From Morinoia aosen (Eukaryota; Arthropoda; Malacostraca; Amphipoda; Talitridae): 64,000 nucleotides of DNA. The first letter of the stretch is position 1, and the number at the start of each line of letters is the position of its first letter. Location of the stretch: positions 28,328,355 through 28,392,354 of the forward strand of contig CM059571.1 of the NCBI GenBank assembly GCA_030386875.1, in the 5' to 3' direction. The notes under the pieces were generated by a model. The model was not told where the DNA came from and did not search any database. It worked only from the letters and a program-made list of their open reading frames with translations. This document shows, one piece after another, positions 33,101 to 44,836 of this stretch. The position numbers and the translations under genes are program-made.

Positions 33101-34769
33101 CTCAACTGTTTATGTTAAAAAAATTGTTTTAAGGAGAAATTAATGGTTAGATCACTTGTTTAGAGAGCATTATTAACTTAATTTTAGTCCGGGTCTGTTT
33201 TCCGTCACGTGGACAGTAACTAATTTTAGCATTTGTAAGTATTTGAAAAATTCAGATGCTGTTAATTCTACATGTCAAGGTAAATTTTATTGAAAATTAA
33301 ATTTAATATTCAGATACTTACTGCTGACACTCGCCAGTATTTTTAACATTGTGAACTGTAATCAATACGTAACCACAGCTGACCTCAGTTCACAACAAGT
33401 CTAAGCGTATAATTCTTATTCACCCACACTGTTTACATTATCGGATCTGCAGGGCTGTGCAAGTGCAACTAGGCAACGTCTGGTGACGTATGCTGTTGCA
33501 CTTGGACTTAGGTTCGCACGCTGTGCTAGTATTTCGTGGTGATAACACGGTGTTGCGTGCTTGAACGTCATCGCCGCCTCTGCCTGTCCGGAGGGACCCG
33601 TGGACATTAGGGAGCTTCTCAGATCGTGGCATTGATGGCCCAGACTGGGTAAGTGTCGAGTGTCTCAGGAACACTTGCGCTATATCAATTATCTACTTGT
33701 AGTGTTCTGGTCCTCAGAGGAAAAATCTGTTAAATTTTTCACTTTTTTGCAGTATTTTTGTATTTTATTCTAAACCTAATGTGGATATTTATTCAGGTTT
33801 GAAATTTAGTTTTCTAACTATTGTCACAGTTATGATTCAGTGTAATTCTTCTCCTTTAGGCATGAAAGCGTGCGCTGGATGGAAGCTACTTGGAGGGAGG
33901 AGCCAGAATTGTCTCAAATTCGCAATACAATTCAACGGAGCTCTTGACTTTCTTATATCTGCCGTTTTTTCTGCGCAGTTGCAGTTTTGAAGGTTAATAA
34001 TTTAAAATTGGGATTAAGTTCCTATTATATTAAAACATAAAGTAGATGAAATAAAAATGATTCAATGGACAACCCTTTACCACCAACTACAGAACGCTTA
34101 GCACATCAAGAAAGAGACTTCACAACGTTTTTAAAATAATACAAAACCCAGTAACTATTAAATAACTTCTACCGTTCTCACGAAAAAGAAATAGGAAATG
34201 AAAACGATTTATTTTGCTTTTATGATAATAAGAAATTTATCTGCTTGCCTTTAAATTCCATAGACTAAAATTTGGAAAAATGAATAAAATGATCGTAAAA
34301 AGAGCAATTTTAGTAAAACAATAAAGCATCAAAAACATTTCAGACCAGCTCCACCATCAGTTCTGTGAAATGCGAAGCGTGAAATATTACGTGAAATTCT
34401 ACAATTCTCTGAACTCTCCGAATCTCTGAAGCGTTTCCAATTTCTTTTTCTTAAGTAAAATAAATAAATTTGTTTATATTTTTTCTGTTATGCAGTTTTA
34501 GTGAGACTGTGATGTGAGCAAAGCTGTCACCCGCTTAGATAAATATCATCTTCACCAGTTTCTAGAGAAAAAACTAATTGATTGATCTTTATGTGACTTT
34601 TTTATAGTTATATATACGCACAGATATATGTGTTTGTATATATATATAATATTAGTACATATTGTGTTACAATATTATTATATTTTATATCATATTATTA
34701 GTAAAAATATTGTTTAAGAAATCAAATTTTATATAATACTAGTAAATATGACGAACAATTGATAAAGAA
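24150..34769. other. Anonymous AT-rich DNA, no recognisable gene
   Basis: About 10.6 kb without an identifiable gene. 24410-24720 contains scattered CCTAACCTAACC-type steps, the TTAGG-like motif on the other strand. 27740-28990 has several G-rich blocks (for example 'ggggtctaggggcctgg' near 28430) that resemble the ends of the TTAA MITE family and may be a related repeat. 32390-32617 (minus) and 33438-33674 (minus) are GC-richer open frames with no motif I know. All other open frames are short and overlap antisense. Confidence 0.45.
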
Positions 34770-34770
34770 A

Positions 34771-35762
34771 ATTCGGCCCCATTTCGACCCCACATAAAAA
34801 GAAAACAAAACTCGAAATGAAAAATTTGAAACCGTAACTTTGTTTAAAATGCTTCAAGAATTCTGAAACTGTCTTTGGTTTTGTTCTAGCATAAAAACGC
34901 AGTGAGTTCTATTCATTTGAAATACCAATAAAAATGAACTAAGAAACCAATATGTTCAATTTTTTCAAAGAACTATGGCCTGAATCGATAAAATGAATTA
35001 GATAAATTGCGTTTCTTTTCAAAAGTTACATATTATAGTCAAATTCCATAAGAATCAGACTGAAAATATAAAATTTAATAATTTTATATAGAAAGAATTT
35101 TTTTTATTTTTATTGTAGAAATTACTATTCACAGTGTGAATATGAAGTTATGCATGGAGATTATCGAAATAAAAATGAAAACAACATTTAATTACCTAAA
35201 TTGTACATAATGTTAAACTTCAACAAAAAATTTTGTTTATGGCTTATACCCAAAACCTCTCACTTTCAACATTCAAAAGACTAGAAGTCGTTGAGTTTTT
35301 ATGCTAGGATATAAAGAGACAATTTTGGAATCCAAGTAATATTTTTTACAAAAGTACGGCAGCAAACTTCCAAATTGTACCAAAATTTTTTTTCTATCAA
35401 GCTCAAACCCCAAAATTAGTGTATATTTGAGTTGGTGATCAAATATCGCATATCGAAAAAACGAAAAGTTACAAATGGATAATTTACTACCGTACTTTTA
35501 TTTGCAATGCTCCAAGGATTCTCAAACTGTATTTGGTTTTGTTCTAGCATAAAAACTGAATGACTTATATTCAGTTGAAATATCTAGAAAAATCGATAAA
35601 TATGTACCGAAAAACTAATTTTTCGTATTTTTCAAAAAAAACTAAGGCCTAAATCGGAAAAGTTACACGAGAAAGAAAAGTTTACTTTCAACAAATACAT
35701 ATACATGCCAAATTTCAAATGAATCGGACGAAAAAAGTTGAAAAATCCGGATGACCCCTTAA
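34771..35762 (-). mobile_element. TTAA-ended MITE family, truncated inverted copy
   Basis: Reverse-complement similarity to 37273-38402 runs through shared blocks such as 'gatttaggccttag', 'tttttatgctagaacaaa' and 'tatggggtc'. The inner end is GGGGTCATCCGG next to TTAA (35759-35762). The outer end lacks the last ~130 bp present in the other copy. With that copy it forms a large inverted repeat around an unrelated 1.5-kb spacer. Confidence 0.7.
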
Positions 35763-37272
35763 AGATGATAGCATTCAACCCACGAAAAAATGGAAAAATA
35801 TGGTAGGTATAAAACAAATTGTAGAGGCAGCTCAACGTCCAAATTAGCTGAATATTTTTTGGGATGTTAATTTGGACGTCGCTTTGTGAACGTAGAGCCC
35901 TGCACACCTCCCGACGCGTCAGTGCTCAGCTACGATGGTCACGTGTTGCTTTATTCCCAACCGTGATGCGTATTTGTTTTCAGATTTTTTACATGACTTA
36001 TGATGAAGAACTATAGATGAGGAAATATTGATTATGCAGTAGAGAGATATGAAAATTTACCGTTTAATATTCAGTTTGAGTTTTAGGAACATTCTTTAAC
36101 ATTAGAGTCTAAAAGTACTGACTTTTTAGCGTTTAATTCATGCTTTCCCTGAGCTACTGTGCTTTGGCTAGAGTCATATTAAGGAAGAACAATTATAATT
36201 AGTATGGAGTGTAATTAATCTGTTTAAAAATTGTTGCAGTTTTATGGGCGTCAAGTAATCTATTTAGCAGTAATTTTGGGAGTTGAAATCATGTGCATAT
36301 TCAAGTAAAATTATTCATTGGATTGAAATATTTATGGATTTCTTGATCTATTTGGATACAGTAAATTTTAGTCATAATACATTTGGAGTGAGTCGGTAAA
36401 CCTCAGAAGCGAGTACGTTTACTGATATTTCACCTCAGTCATTCACGCAGAAACTTTGTATCTCACAAGTGTACGCTGCTGTTACATGGCCTCGTAAAAT
36501 CGTCCAACCCCCACTAATCTCATAAACTTTATATCCGACATTTACCTCACTGTACGTATTTATTTGTAAACTTGTATGTAACTTTAGTGATGTGAATAGT
36601 TCTTTGGAAAGTATTCCAGTATGAATTGGAATACGTTGAAAAATAAAAATTTTATCATTGTATTTGATTTTACCCCTCATCTCTATGCTTTCATGTAATG
36701 CGAGCAATGCAAGGTAAAAATGTTCGTTATGTAGCGTAACATTTCTGCTATTCTTCAACATATCGATGTTTTTTTCACGACAGATGTTTTTTTAGAAATT
36801 TAAAATATATCGGGCAATTTGCAAGCGGATGTTTTTCAGAAACTTATGGTTTTTGTCCAGTTATCGAATGGGCAAAGTAGACAAGGTCTTTTGAATCGAA
36901 CTTCTCCTTATTTTTAGGATATCGCTTTTTTCGTCCGAAAAGTTTTTGAATGAAGGTCGAACTTTCAACTGAAACAAAAAGACCGAACTATGCTATATAA
37001 AAGCAGTATTGGGTTAGAAATTTTGCTAAAATTGTATTTCATAGCTCCCTGACAACTGCCATTCAGCAGTAAAAAACAGTAAGATCTGGCTTTTAGCAAG
37101 TAAGCCGGGAGGATGCGACATGACCTTTAAGCTGTAATATTTCTTTGAAAGAATTTACTTGCTTCGTGAAAGCTACCCTGCCGTGCACCGGACAGGGTGT
37201 TGGCATTATTGAAATTTTCACTGGTTAAAAGTAAGCGTGTTGCTAGCTATTAAGTATGCCTGTACCGTGCGC
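35763..37272. other. Spacer between inverted MITE copies, no recognisable gene
   Basis: 1.5 kb between the two inverted copies. The minus-strand open frame 36435-36761 has no recognisable motif. Confidence 0.5.
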
Positions 37273-38402
37273 TTGAGGGGGTCCTCCCGTCAAAATTAAA
37301 TTTTGATCCGATTGGTCTGAAATTTCGCCACTATACGTATTTTTGCAAGAGAAACATATTTTATTCGAGAAGTTTTTTGGTTTAGGCCATAGTTTTTTTT
37401 AAAACTCGTTTTTTGGTTCATTTATGGGATGTTTTCAAAAGAATTGAAGTCAATGAATTTTTATGCTAGAACAAATACAAAGACAGTTTTGAAATTCTCG
37501 TAACATTGCAAACAAACTGATAGGTCTAAATTTTCTATTTGGAAATTTTTTTATATATGCGATATATATTTGATCAATACCTAAAATATACCGAATTTTT
37601 AGGTTTTGAACTAGCAGAAAAAAAAGACAACGTACAAATTAGAAAATCGAAAGCTATCAGTTTGTTAGAATTGTTCCATGAATTCTAAAACTGTCTTTGT
37701 TTTCTTCCTAGCATAAAAACTCAATGAATTCTATTCTTTTGAATTTTGAAAATAAGTGACTTAACAGTATAGGCCATAAACAAAATTTTTTGTTTAAGTG
37801 TAATATAATGGAAAATCTACGTAATTGAATGCTGCTTTCATTTTTATTTCGATAATCTCCATGCATAACATCATATTCACACTGTGAATTGTAATTTACA
37901 AAGAAAAGAAAAATCAAAATTTTTTTTACTTGTTTCATAATATTATGAATTTTTTTGTTTTCAGTCTGATTCTTATGAAATTTGACTATAATATGTCCCC
38001 TTTGGAAAGAAACTCAATTTCTTCCATACATTTTTTTGATTCAGGCCTTAGTTTTTGAAAGAATTTGATATTTTGGTTTTTAGTGCCCTGGTTTTGATAT
38101 TTCAAAAGAATAGAACTCATTGAGTTTTTATGCTAGAAGCAAAACAAAGACAGTTTTAGAATCCTTGAAACATATCTAACAAAAGTACATTCGCAAATTT
38201 TCCATTTATTCTTTTGTTTTCTTTTTATATGGGGTCAAAATGGGGTCGAAAATTTAAGATTTTGGTCCCCCTTGGGGGGATCTATTGTCCGCAGCGCCAT
38301 AAAATTTTAGGACCGAATAGTCCACCACCTAAGGGACCTTTTCTAACAATAACGTGAAAAATGACCATCGGAGAGAAAAGGGGCCTCGGAGGACCCCCTT
38401 AA
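37273..38402 (+). mobile_element. TTAA-ended MITE, full-length copy (~1.13 kb)
   Basis: Ends are GGGGGTCCTCC (left) and GGAGGACCCCC (right), inverted repeats of each other, flanked by TTGA (37273-37276) and TTAA (38399-38402). A TTAA target and short G-rich inverted ends suggest a piggyBac-type non-autonomous element; that assignment is inference. Inside, a block of about 50 bp around 'tttttatgctagaa' occurs in alternating orientation (near 37455, 37710 reversed, 38125), so the element can fold on itself. No coding capacity. Confidence 0.75.
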
Positions 38403-41400
38403 CATTAGATTGATATTCATTCTGGTGTTTTGAAAACTTACGAGGAGGAGATTTAGATCTCATTGGAATCCTACTCGCTTTGAACTCTCCATAGCTTCCA
38501 GTATTAATTCTGAAATCCCACCATCCTTGGCCACCATGAAGATTTGCCTCTATTGTTGGCTTCTAACAAATTGCCGCTGCCTTTGTAGCAATTTGCCAAA
38601 ACGCAGGGCAATAAAGCATGCATGGCAGCTCTAGCTGCACTCCCCAAACAAGGTTTGGCCGTACGGAGGCCGCCTATTGCCCCTCGTCTTCCACTATCTT
38701 CCTCATCTAAGTTCTAGCAACTATAACTAAACTGATGCGTCAGCGAATTCCCAGTTTCTGAGCTCTGAGTCTAATCTCATTCTTCGCGTGGGCGATGTCC
38801 TGAGCTATAATATTGCGTCTATTTATGTGAAGGAATCGGACTTTTTGTGTGACTGTTGAGCCGTGGTCATTTATGGAGCCATGAAAATCGTCACAATGGT
38901 ACAGTTATGATGACGGGACGATGAAAAGATAAGATGAGATAAAAAATATCTGGACAGCGCACTGATGTTCCGATCAAAAATGACTTGCCTTTCTTCCAGC
39001 TTGGCCTTTTGAAGACTAGTATGGATTGATAGATGTTAAAAATTGAATTACAATCATTATTTTCATTCAGCACCGACTCGTGTAACAAGCATGTAAAAAA
39101 TTCAGTGTATGTAATTTTTATACTATCGCTAAAACATCTTAATAGATGAAAAATTTCTTGCAACTGTCCCATGTGTAAAACATTGAATGGGCGCTAAATT
39201 TTTATGTGCCATTCCGCGATCAGGAACAAATTTTAAATAATCGTGCTGAAATATGCATTTTACTATTCAATTCAATCAATAAGCTTAGAATTAAATATCA
39301 AACTTAACGTCTCGCGACCATTTCTCAAATAAATGTACTATAGCTAAGCTCATGAATGTTTTTGTTTTGAGAAACGTTTACATTAAGAAATTTTTATGAG
39401 CCATTTTGGTATCCCATTTCTGCTACTTCCGTGCTTATGGCGACGGCATTCTTCTTTTTTCAGATCTTTCAACAAATCGAAGATCATTTGCGGCATTCGG
39501 CTGCGTTTCCCACGGTTGAAATACGGCGAAGATCCCAGGCTGTTGCCTAGCATTTTGTAAGCATGACTGGCCGCTAGCACTGGCGCGCCTCGAGCCGGAG
39601 GTCATACATCTCAATAAGAGGTGCATTCAACAGCGCCCACGTTTAAGAATGCACTTGAGGTCAAGAAGAAGAGCGTGCTGGTGTCCCATCCATTCCCTCT
39701 GCGCTCGTTTGTTAAAATTCAGAGACCCTATATCAGGAAAACAATGTTTTCTGCCAGGCCATAAGAAAGATTTATACTTCACGGGCTTATGCAGGCGCGT
39801 TTTTGGTTTGTAGAGAGGGCATGTCTTATGCCCCAGTTATGTAAAAACTCTCTCTGCTGCAGCTAATGCCTGCAGTCCTTCCTCTCTTTCAACCATTCGG
39901 GCATTAAATGCGGGTATAATCAGTAATATCAGAAAAAACTTTTCGTATATCAAAAGCTATATTTTACAGTGTTAATTTCGAAGGTGGTATACTTGAAATT
40001 TCAGAACCTAACCTTGATCAGCGTCTCGTCAGTCGTTTTTCGTTTGAATTTATGCCATGGTTTAAAAGACCGATAAATTTAATATTTATGGCCACAGAAT
40101 ATGGAAAAAGTTTTGAATGTGTTGTTCTTGCAATGGCTAAATTTAGTTCACGCTCGCTATCTTATAGACTTAGGTAACGAAACCCTAGGTTTTTAACTGC
40201 GATTAGCTTTAATTGAGATAATGTGAGTAGCGTGATAATTGGAGTAGAAAGCGGATTTTTTTTTTTAACTGTACGCTCATGTTGCTTTTATTGTTGTTTC
40301 AATTACTGTGACACAATTTTAGGATCGGATGTATTACAATGCTCATCTGACCGTCGCGTAAGAAGTTAAATGAAATTATGCATAGTAAGTACACTATACA
40401 CTTAATTTATGAAAGAAAATTACTGGCTAGCCAACACGTTGGGCGATACGAAATGTAGCATGTCTAACTTAGAATAAGTTTGCCGTTGGAGGCCCTATAA
40501 GTCTCTCTACATAGGTCTCACGAGTAGTTGAATCTCAGCGGGAGCAATGTAATAATTCTAATTAATGTATCGACGGATGAATTGCCACAGTATTGTATAT
40601 AAATTGTCTGAATAGCATACATTTTTAAATACTTGGTCCGCAAATAGTCAATTTATTTCACCAAAAAGGAACAGATCCACATTTTTTCTAGACACGAAAA
40701 ATAACATGAAATAAACAAGTAATTAATTAAGAGAAAAAATAATTCTTCCCTTAAAGATTACCTTCAAGAGAGAGATGAGAAATGCCTAATGTAAACTATA
40801 TAATTCATTTCTAAAAAAAGATGGGGCACAAAATCTCCAGGTATGAGCTTGCAATCTCAACCGCAAATATCACTCCATTGTTAAAAAAACGCACACAAAA
40901 ATAAGCACAAGATAACAGTGAACATCGACACTAAATGGGCAGTATTTCGCAACTTCAGCTGCCTTCTAGCCCGAGGAGCAAATAAATACTTGCTTTGACT
41001 CAAAAAACTTCATCAGGTGCAAATACGATATGTGATGTCGTATGAAATTTATAACTATTATAATTAAAACTATTATATTATAAATTTATAACCTCACCCT
41101 CTTATCATGATGACAATGCTGCCACTACACCTAAACAAGCACGTACAAATTAGGTGAACACTTGCCCAGCGGAACCAGACTCATCAAAGCCCACGTAGGA
41201 CATTATCTGGGGCTAGTGTATTGGATGACAGCACGATAGCATTCATCTTCCCTGATCTGTTTCCTCCCACTTTGTTGCAGTCTTTGCGTTTACAGCATGA
41301 AGCATTTCTGCAGGCAGTACATAGTTAATACACTTCAAACCATGAGCTGGCATCATTGTAGTTTACAGTGTCAGGCTCCCCCAGGGCTTGCCCGTTCCTT

Positions 41401-42377
41401 CGCAAAGCTCAAGTGCAAATTTCCAACCCCGACAGCTGAGCTGGCACACACTACCAAATGAAGCAAGGACCGGTTACAGCGTTAGAAGAACCAGTTTGAC
41501 TCACGCACATGAGCGGGAGTGGGATATCAGTCAATGAATTCGGATTTTGTATTTTCAATCGGTGCTTCGCAACTACTGTGCTGAATAATGCTCGCTGCAG
41601 TGAACACCTCATATAAATAGTGTGAGCTTCACTCAATCCAAATATGTCAAGAAATCCACTAATATTTCAATTCAGTTAATTTTTCTTGAATGTGTACATG
41701 ATTTCACCTCCCAAAATTACTGCAAAATAGATTACTTGACGTCCATAAGCTGTTCAGTGCTTCTTGATCATACTAATAACACACCGCACATCATGCTATT
41801 CAATTTTTTTGAACAGAACAAACTAACTATATTCACAAAGGACGAAACTTACGCTAGCTTCCTACCCGCGTTGATCTTGTATCTTTATTCCTCATTGTTT
41901 CTATCATATGTTTGTTGATCTAAGCAGCAGCAACAAACTCGATTTTCTCGACCAAACGTACGAACTTAATGCACACCCTGGTTTTTGTCTACGCCACTCC
42001 TCAGATGCCCATCACGGGTACCAGCTTTTCTCTTTGTCGCAATTATTTGAGCGTGAATTGGCAACATCGCTTCGACATCTGAAAGCCTCGTCCCACCGCT
42101 GTATGACTTGACTTGGCATTTTTTATATCCCCTTTCGAAACAATTTGAACTTACATTTCTCCATTTCTATTTGACCAAATGGAGTAATGAAAATTTCACT
42201 GCCCATATTCCTCACAAACATTATTCCCCTCCTATATCCTAATGAAAATCGCTTCCGTGATGAGGCGAGGTACCGTCAATCAGTACGCTATTGAGGAGGC
42301 TTGCAATACCGGCGCTGTATGGTGGTGGTGCATAAATTTTCCCTTGACCGCAGTAGCTACTTACGGTGTAAATGTCC
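38403..42377. other. No recognised gene; one candidate small ORF
   Basis: Mostly anonymous. A GC-richer patch at 39380-39720 carries the small minus-strand ORF listed separately. No RNA gene or element end was found. Confidence 0.5.
39383..39553 (-). CDS. Small basic ORF with a GKR processing-type site (unrecognised)
   Basis: 56 aa from ATG at 39553. The sequence contains SSPYFNRGKRSR, where GKR is the usual amidation and dibasic cleavage signal of neuropeptide precursors. It is followed by an amphipathic acidic/basic stretch (MIFDLLKDLKKEE). The open frame continues upstream about 15 codons without a start. I see no signal peptide and no matching known peptide. It could be an exon of a peptide precursor or chance coding in a GC-richer patch. 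Low confidence. Confidence 0.2.
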   Translation of the reverse strand: MLGNSLGSSPYFNRGKRSRMPQMIFDLLKDLKKEECRRHKHGSSRNGIPKWLIKIS

Positions 42378-42472
42378 TTAAGAGGGGGGGGGGTCACTTC
42401 AACGATTTTGAAATATTGATCCGATTCGTTTGGAATTTGACTGGTATATGTTTGAAAAAAAACATATTTTAC

Positions 42473-44338
42473 TGTCGAGAATCTGTTAAGAATAATCAAT
42501 TTTCGAATTAAAAATGAGAATTTAGGGAAAATCTTAACCAGGTGTAATAAATTCGAGTTTTTGATCATGTGTAACAAATTTACGTGTAACAAATTTTGTA
42601 CTTTAAAAAGAAAAAAATACTTCAGTGGGCTTTGCTTTATGTGTTGTAAAAACATTGTAGGGTGCGCATTCAGTAGTACAGAGAGTGATCGAGTCCACAC
42701 GTTCGTTGAAAGAATGTTTTGGTAAGGCCATTCTGAAGAGCATCGGGCAGTTTTGTATTTGTTTTACCACGAATGAATGTGGGAGGGAACTTGGTTACAA
42801 GATCTCTTACAGGGCAGAGAAACCTTTCCACAAAAGTGTTTGTGGACAGGGCGATCTTAAAATAACATGGGGAGAAGAGGCCAGCGAAACTTGAGAGGGT
42901 TCGGCTGAACCACATGGAGAGAAATTTATTGGAAGCACTTGTAAGCGTTGGGGCTGAGGACGCTGGACAGAAGAGGGTGACAGATTTATGACACACCATG
43001 GTAGGCTTAGTAGGTCCGTTAGAGAGCGAGCGATATTATCGAAAAGCAAACAACCTCAGAAGAAGGCGGAGATTACGGCGCGCTTGGCAAAACATTTCAA
43101 CAGCAAATAAGAAAAGGACAGCCTCAGGGAAAACCAATGGGAACGTTAGAGGGAAGTCTAGGAGGACGCTCAAGAAGCCCGTGAGAACACGATTGGTCTC
43201 ACAAAGAAAAGGGGGAGTACAGCTTTTAAACGGAGGGACAGAGCTGATGAGATGCGAGCAGTCTAACGCGGTGCATCATCATAGAAAGAAGTACGTGTAA
43301 CCAAGTGTCATACTGGAAAAGCATTCTGAAAAATATAAGTGAAAATATTGAATATATTGAACGTATAGAGGAAGTTGAATAAATTGTTTTGAGCCCGTAA
43401 ATTAAAATGAAATTAAAAAAATGTCACGTCTATTTTCCAGAAATGAAAACATCGTAACCAAACTGTGCAGTATATGAAGTAATAATTTGAACGACAGTTG
43501 GGCGGGTAAGGAGTATTTCGGATCATAAGATATACAGTTCCTTTTGAAAAGAAGTTTTGAAATAAAAGTCATGAAAAATAATGTCACATTAACGTAAAAA
43601 TTTAAAATAATTTTGAGCACAATTTTTTGGCAATTAAAAGAAGTAACGAGCTGATAAATCATTTGCAGGCAGGGCGGTCGTCGCAGATGTCTAACGTGAT
43701 TGGAGGTTACGCGCTAGAAGTCAGAAGTGGAGATTTGGAAGGTGGTCGTCATAAATTTTTGAACTGAGAATCACTTGTTGAGACTGAACTGGATTCGTGC
43801 CTTTGAGAAGGAACGTGTGAACGAACGTTATGACCACATCTGTACTGCTGAACGCCACAATAATTGAGGGGTATTCTGTCATATTCATGTGTGGGAAAGT
43901 GAGGGAAGGGCTGGCCGGCCAGATTTACTGGAATATCAATTGTGTGTAATTCAGTAGGGTAGGCCTTGAGGCAGGTTGTAAAATTGAACTGGGTTCTAAT
44001 GACATGTTCATGGATTGTGAGTCAATGTTATCGTATTGTATCAATTCCGCCGTAATTATAAATTCATGTTGAATTCATATGGCGTATATAAATATCCGTC
44101 AATGCAAAGGCAGCTCATCGATACAGGTGCGCACAGAATCGCGCGGATGTAAGTCGTGTATCAACTAATCGGTGAGTACCTTTTCTTTTTTAGTATATGT
44201 ACGGTGATTGCCGATTATTATTCATTTAATTTGTGTTGTGTATATAGCCTGGAGGTGTGCCATTCCTCTATTCCGAGAACCTGATCTTCTTGTTAATGAA
44301 TTGTTAACAAGGAGGTGAAGGGACCATTTCTCGTGACA
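42473..44338 (+). repeat. Left 1866-bp LTR-like direct repeat
   Basis: It starts TGTCGAGAA and ends TTCTCGTGACA, inverted LTR-type termini. It matches 58378-60243 with about 11 substitutions and no indel by eye (about 99.4%). Near its 3' end it has a TATA box (44085-44094) and, about 80 bases on, a good splice donor (GGTGAGTACC, 44171-44180). It contains a basic 100-aa open frame (42998-43300) that is kept in the other copy. Confidence 0.8.
44085..44094 (+). promoter_or_regulatory. TATA box in the left LTR
   Basis: TATATAAATA, about 250 bases before the LTR end. A start site would fall near 44115-44125, leaving a leader that reaches the donor site at 44171. The same box lies at 59990-59999 in the right copy, where it would drive transcription into the flanking MITE. 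Confidence 0.55.
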
Positions 44339-44440
44339 TCACTCGAGAAATTTTTCGATTTAGGCCTTAGTTTTATTGGGGGAAAAACTCGTTTTTTTGT
44401 TCATTTTTATGGATATTTCAAAATAATAGAAGTCATTGAG
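44339..44440 (+). repeat. 102-bp MITE-family piece directly after the left LTR
   Basis: This is nearly the same sequence as 60244-60345, which follows the right LTR as genuine MITE flank. The two differ at 4 of 102 positions, against about 11 of 1866 for the adjoining LTRs. Similarity stops sharply at 44440. A flank sequence should not occur inside an ordinary LTR element. Confidence 0.85.
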
Positions 44441-44598
44441 TACAGAACGTACAGAAATTCAGTATAGGTACATTACTCGTGGTGATGAGTTTCTGTGTTC
44501 CGGTGTGAGAAGCCAGCAAGCACACGACCGTATAGATCAAGAAAGGGAAAGTGGTTATAAAAGTGATAAGTTTGAGTGAAAAATTCTGGTGTGTTCAC
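44441..44598 (+). other. 5' leader of the gag-pol copy, part 1
   Basis: 158 bp upstream of the hAT insertion, continuing at 50963. It ends in the 8-bp target duplication GTGTTCAC (44591-44598). It has no counterpart near the 3' end of the gag-pol copy, so no R-type terminal redundancy is visible. Confidence 0.6.
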
Positions 44599-44605
44599 CA
44601 GGGTT

Positions 44606-44836
44606 GCGGAGTCGGAGTCGGAGTCGGGAGTCGGAGTCGCCGGAGTCGGATGTTTTAGGGTGGAGTCGGAGTCGGAGTCGGAGTCGCTTCTCTGAAGTGT
44701 GGTGGAGTCGGAGTCGGAGTCGGAGTCGCTACTCTGAAGTGTGATGGAGTCGGAGTCGGAGTCGGAGTCGCTTTTCCGAATGCGGTGGAGTCGGAGTCGG
44801 AGTCGGAGTCGTTCATTCGGATGTGGTAGAGTCGTG
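44606..44836. repeat. Left subterminal GGAGTC array
   Basis: About five units of roughly 45-50 bp, each with three or four GGAGTC steps followed by a spacer of the type 'gcttctctgaagtgtg'. The orientation is the same as in the right array, so the arrays are direct, while the outermost 17 bp are inverted. Confidence 0.9.

Noticed and set aside
42670-42999. 109-aa minus-strand frame (and its copy at 58575-58904) with a KLPDALQNGL segment
   Set aside because: It is antisense within the LTR, overlaps other frames, and has no recognisable domain. Preservation is expected at 0.6% divergence.
44339-44360. Primer-binding site after the left LTR
   Set aside because: The sequence is MITE flank and has no TGG start or tRNA-like complement.
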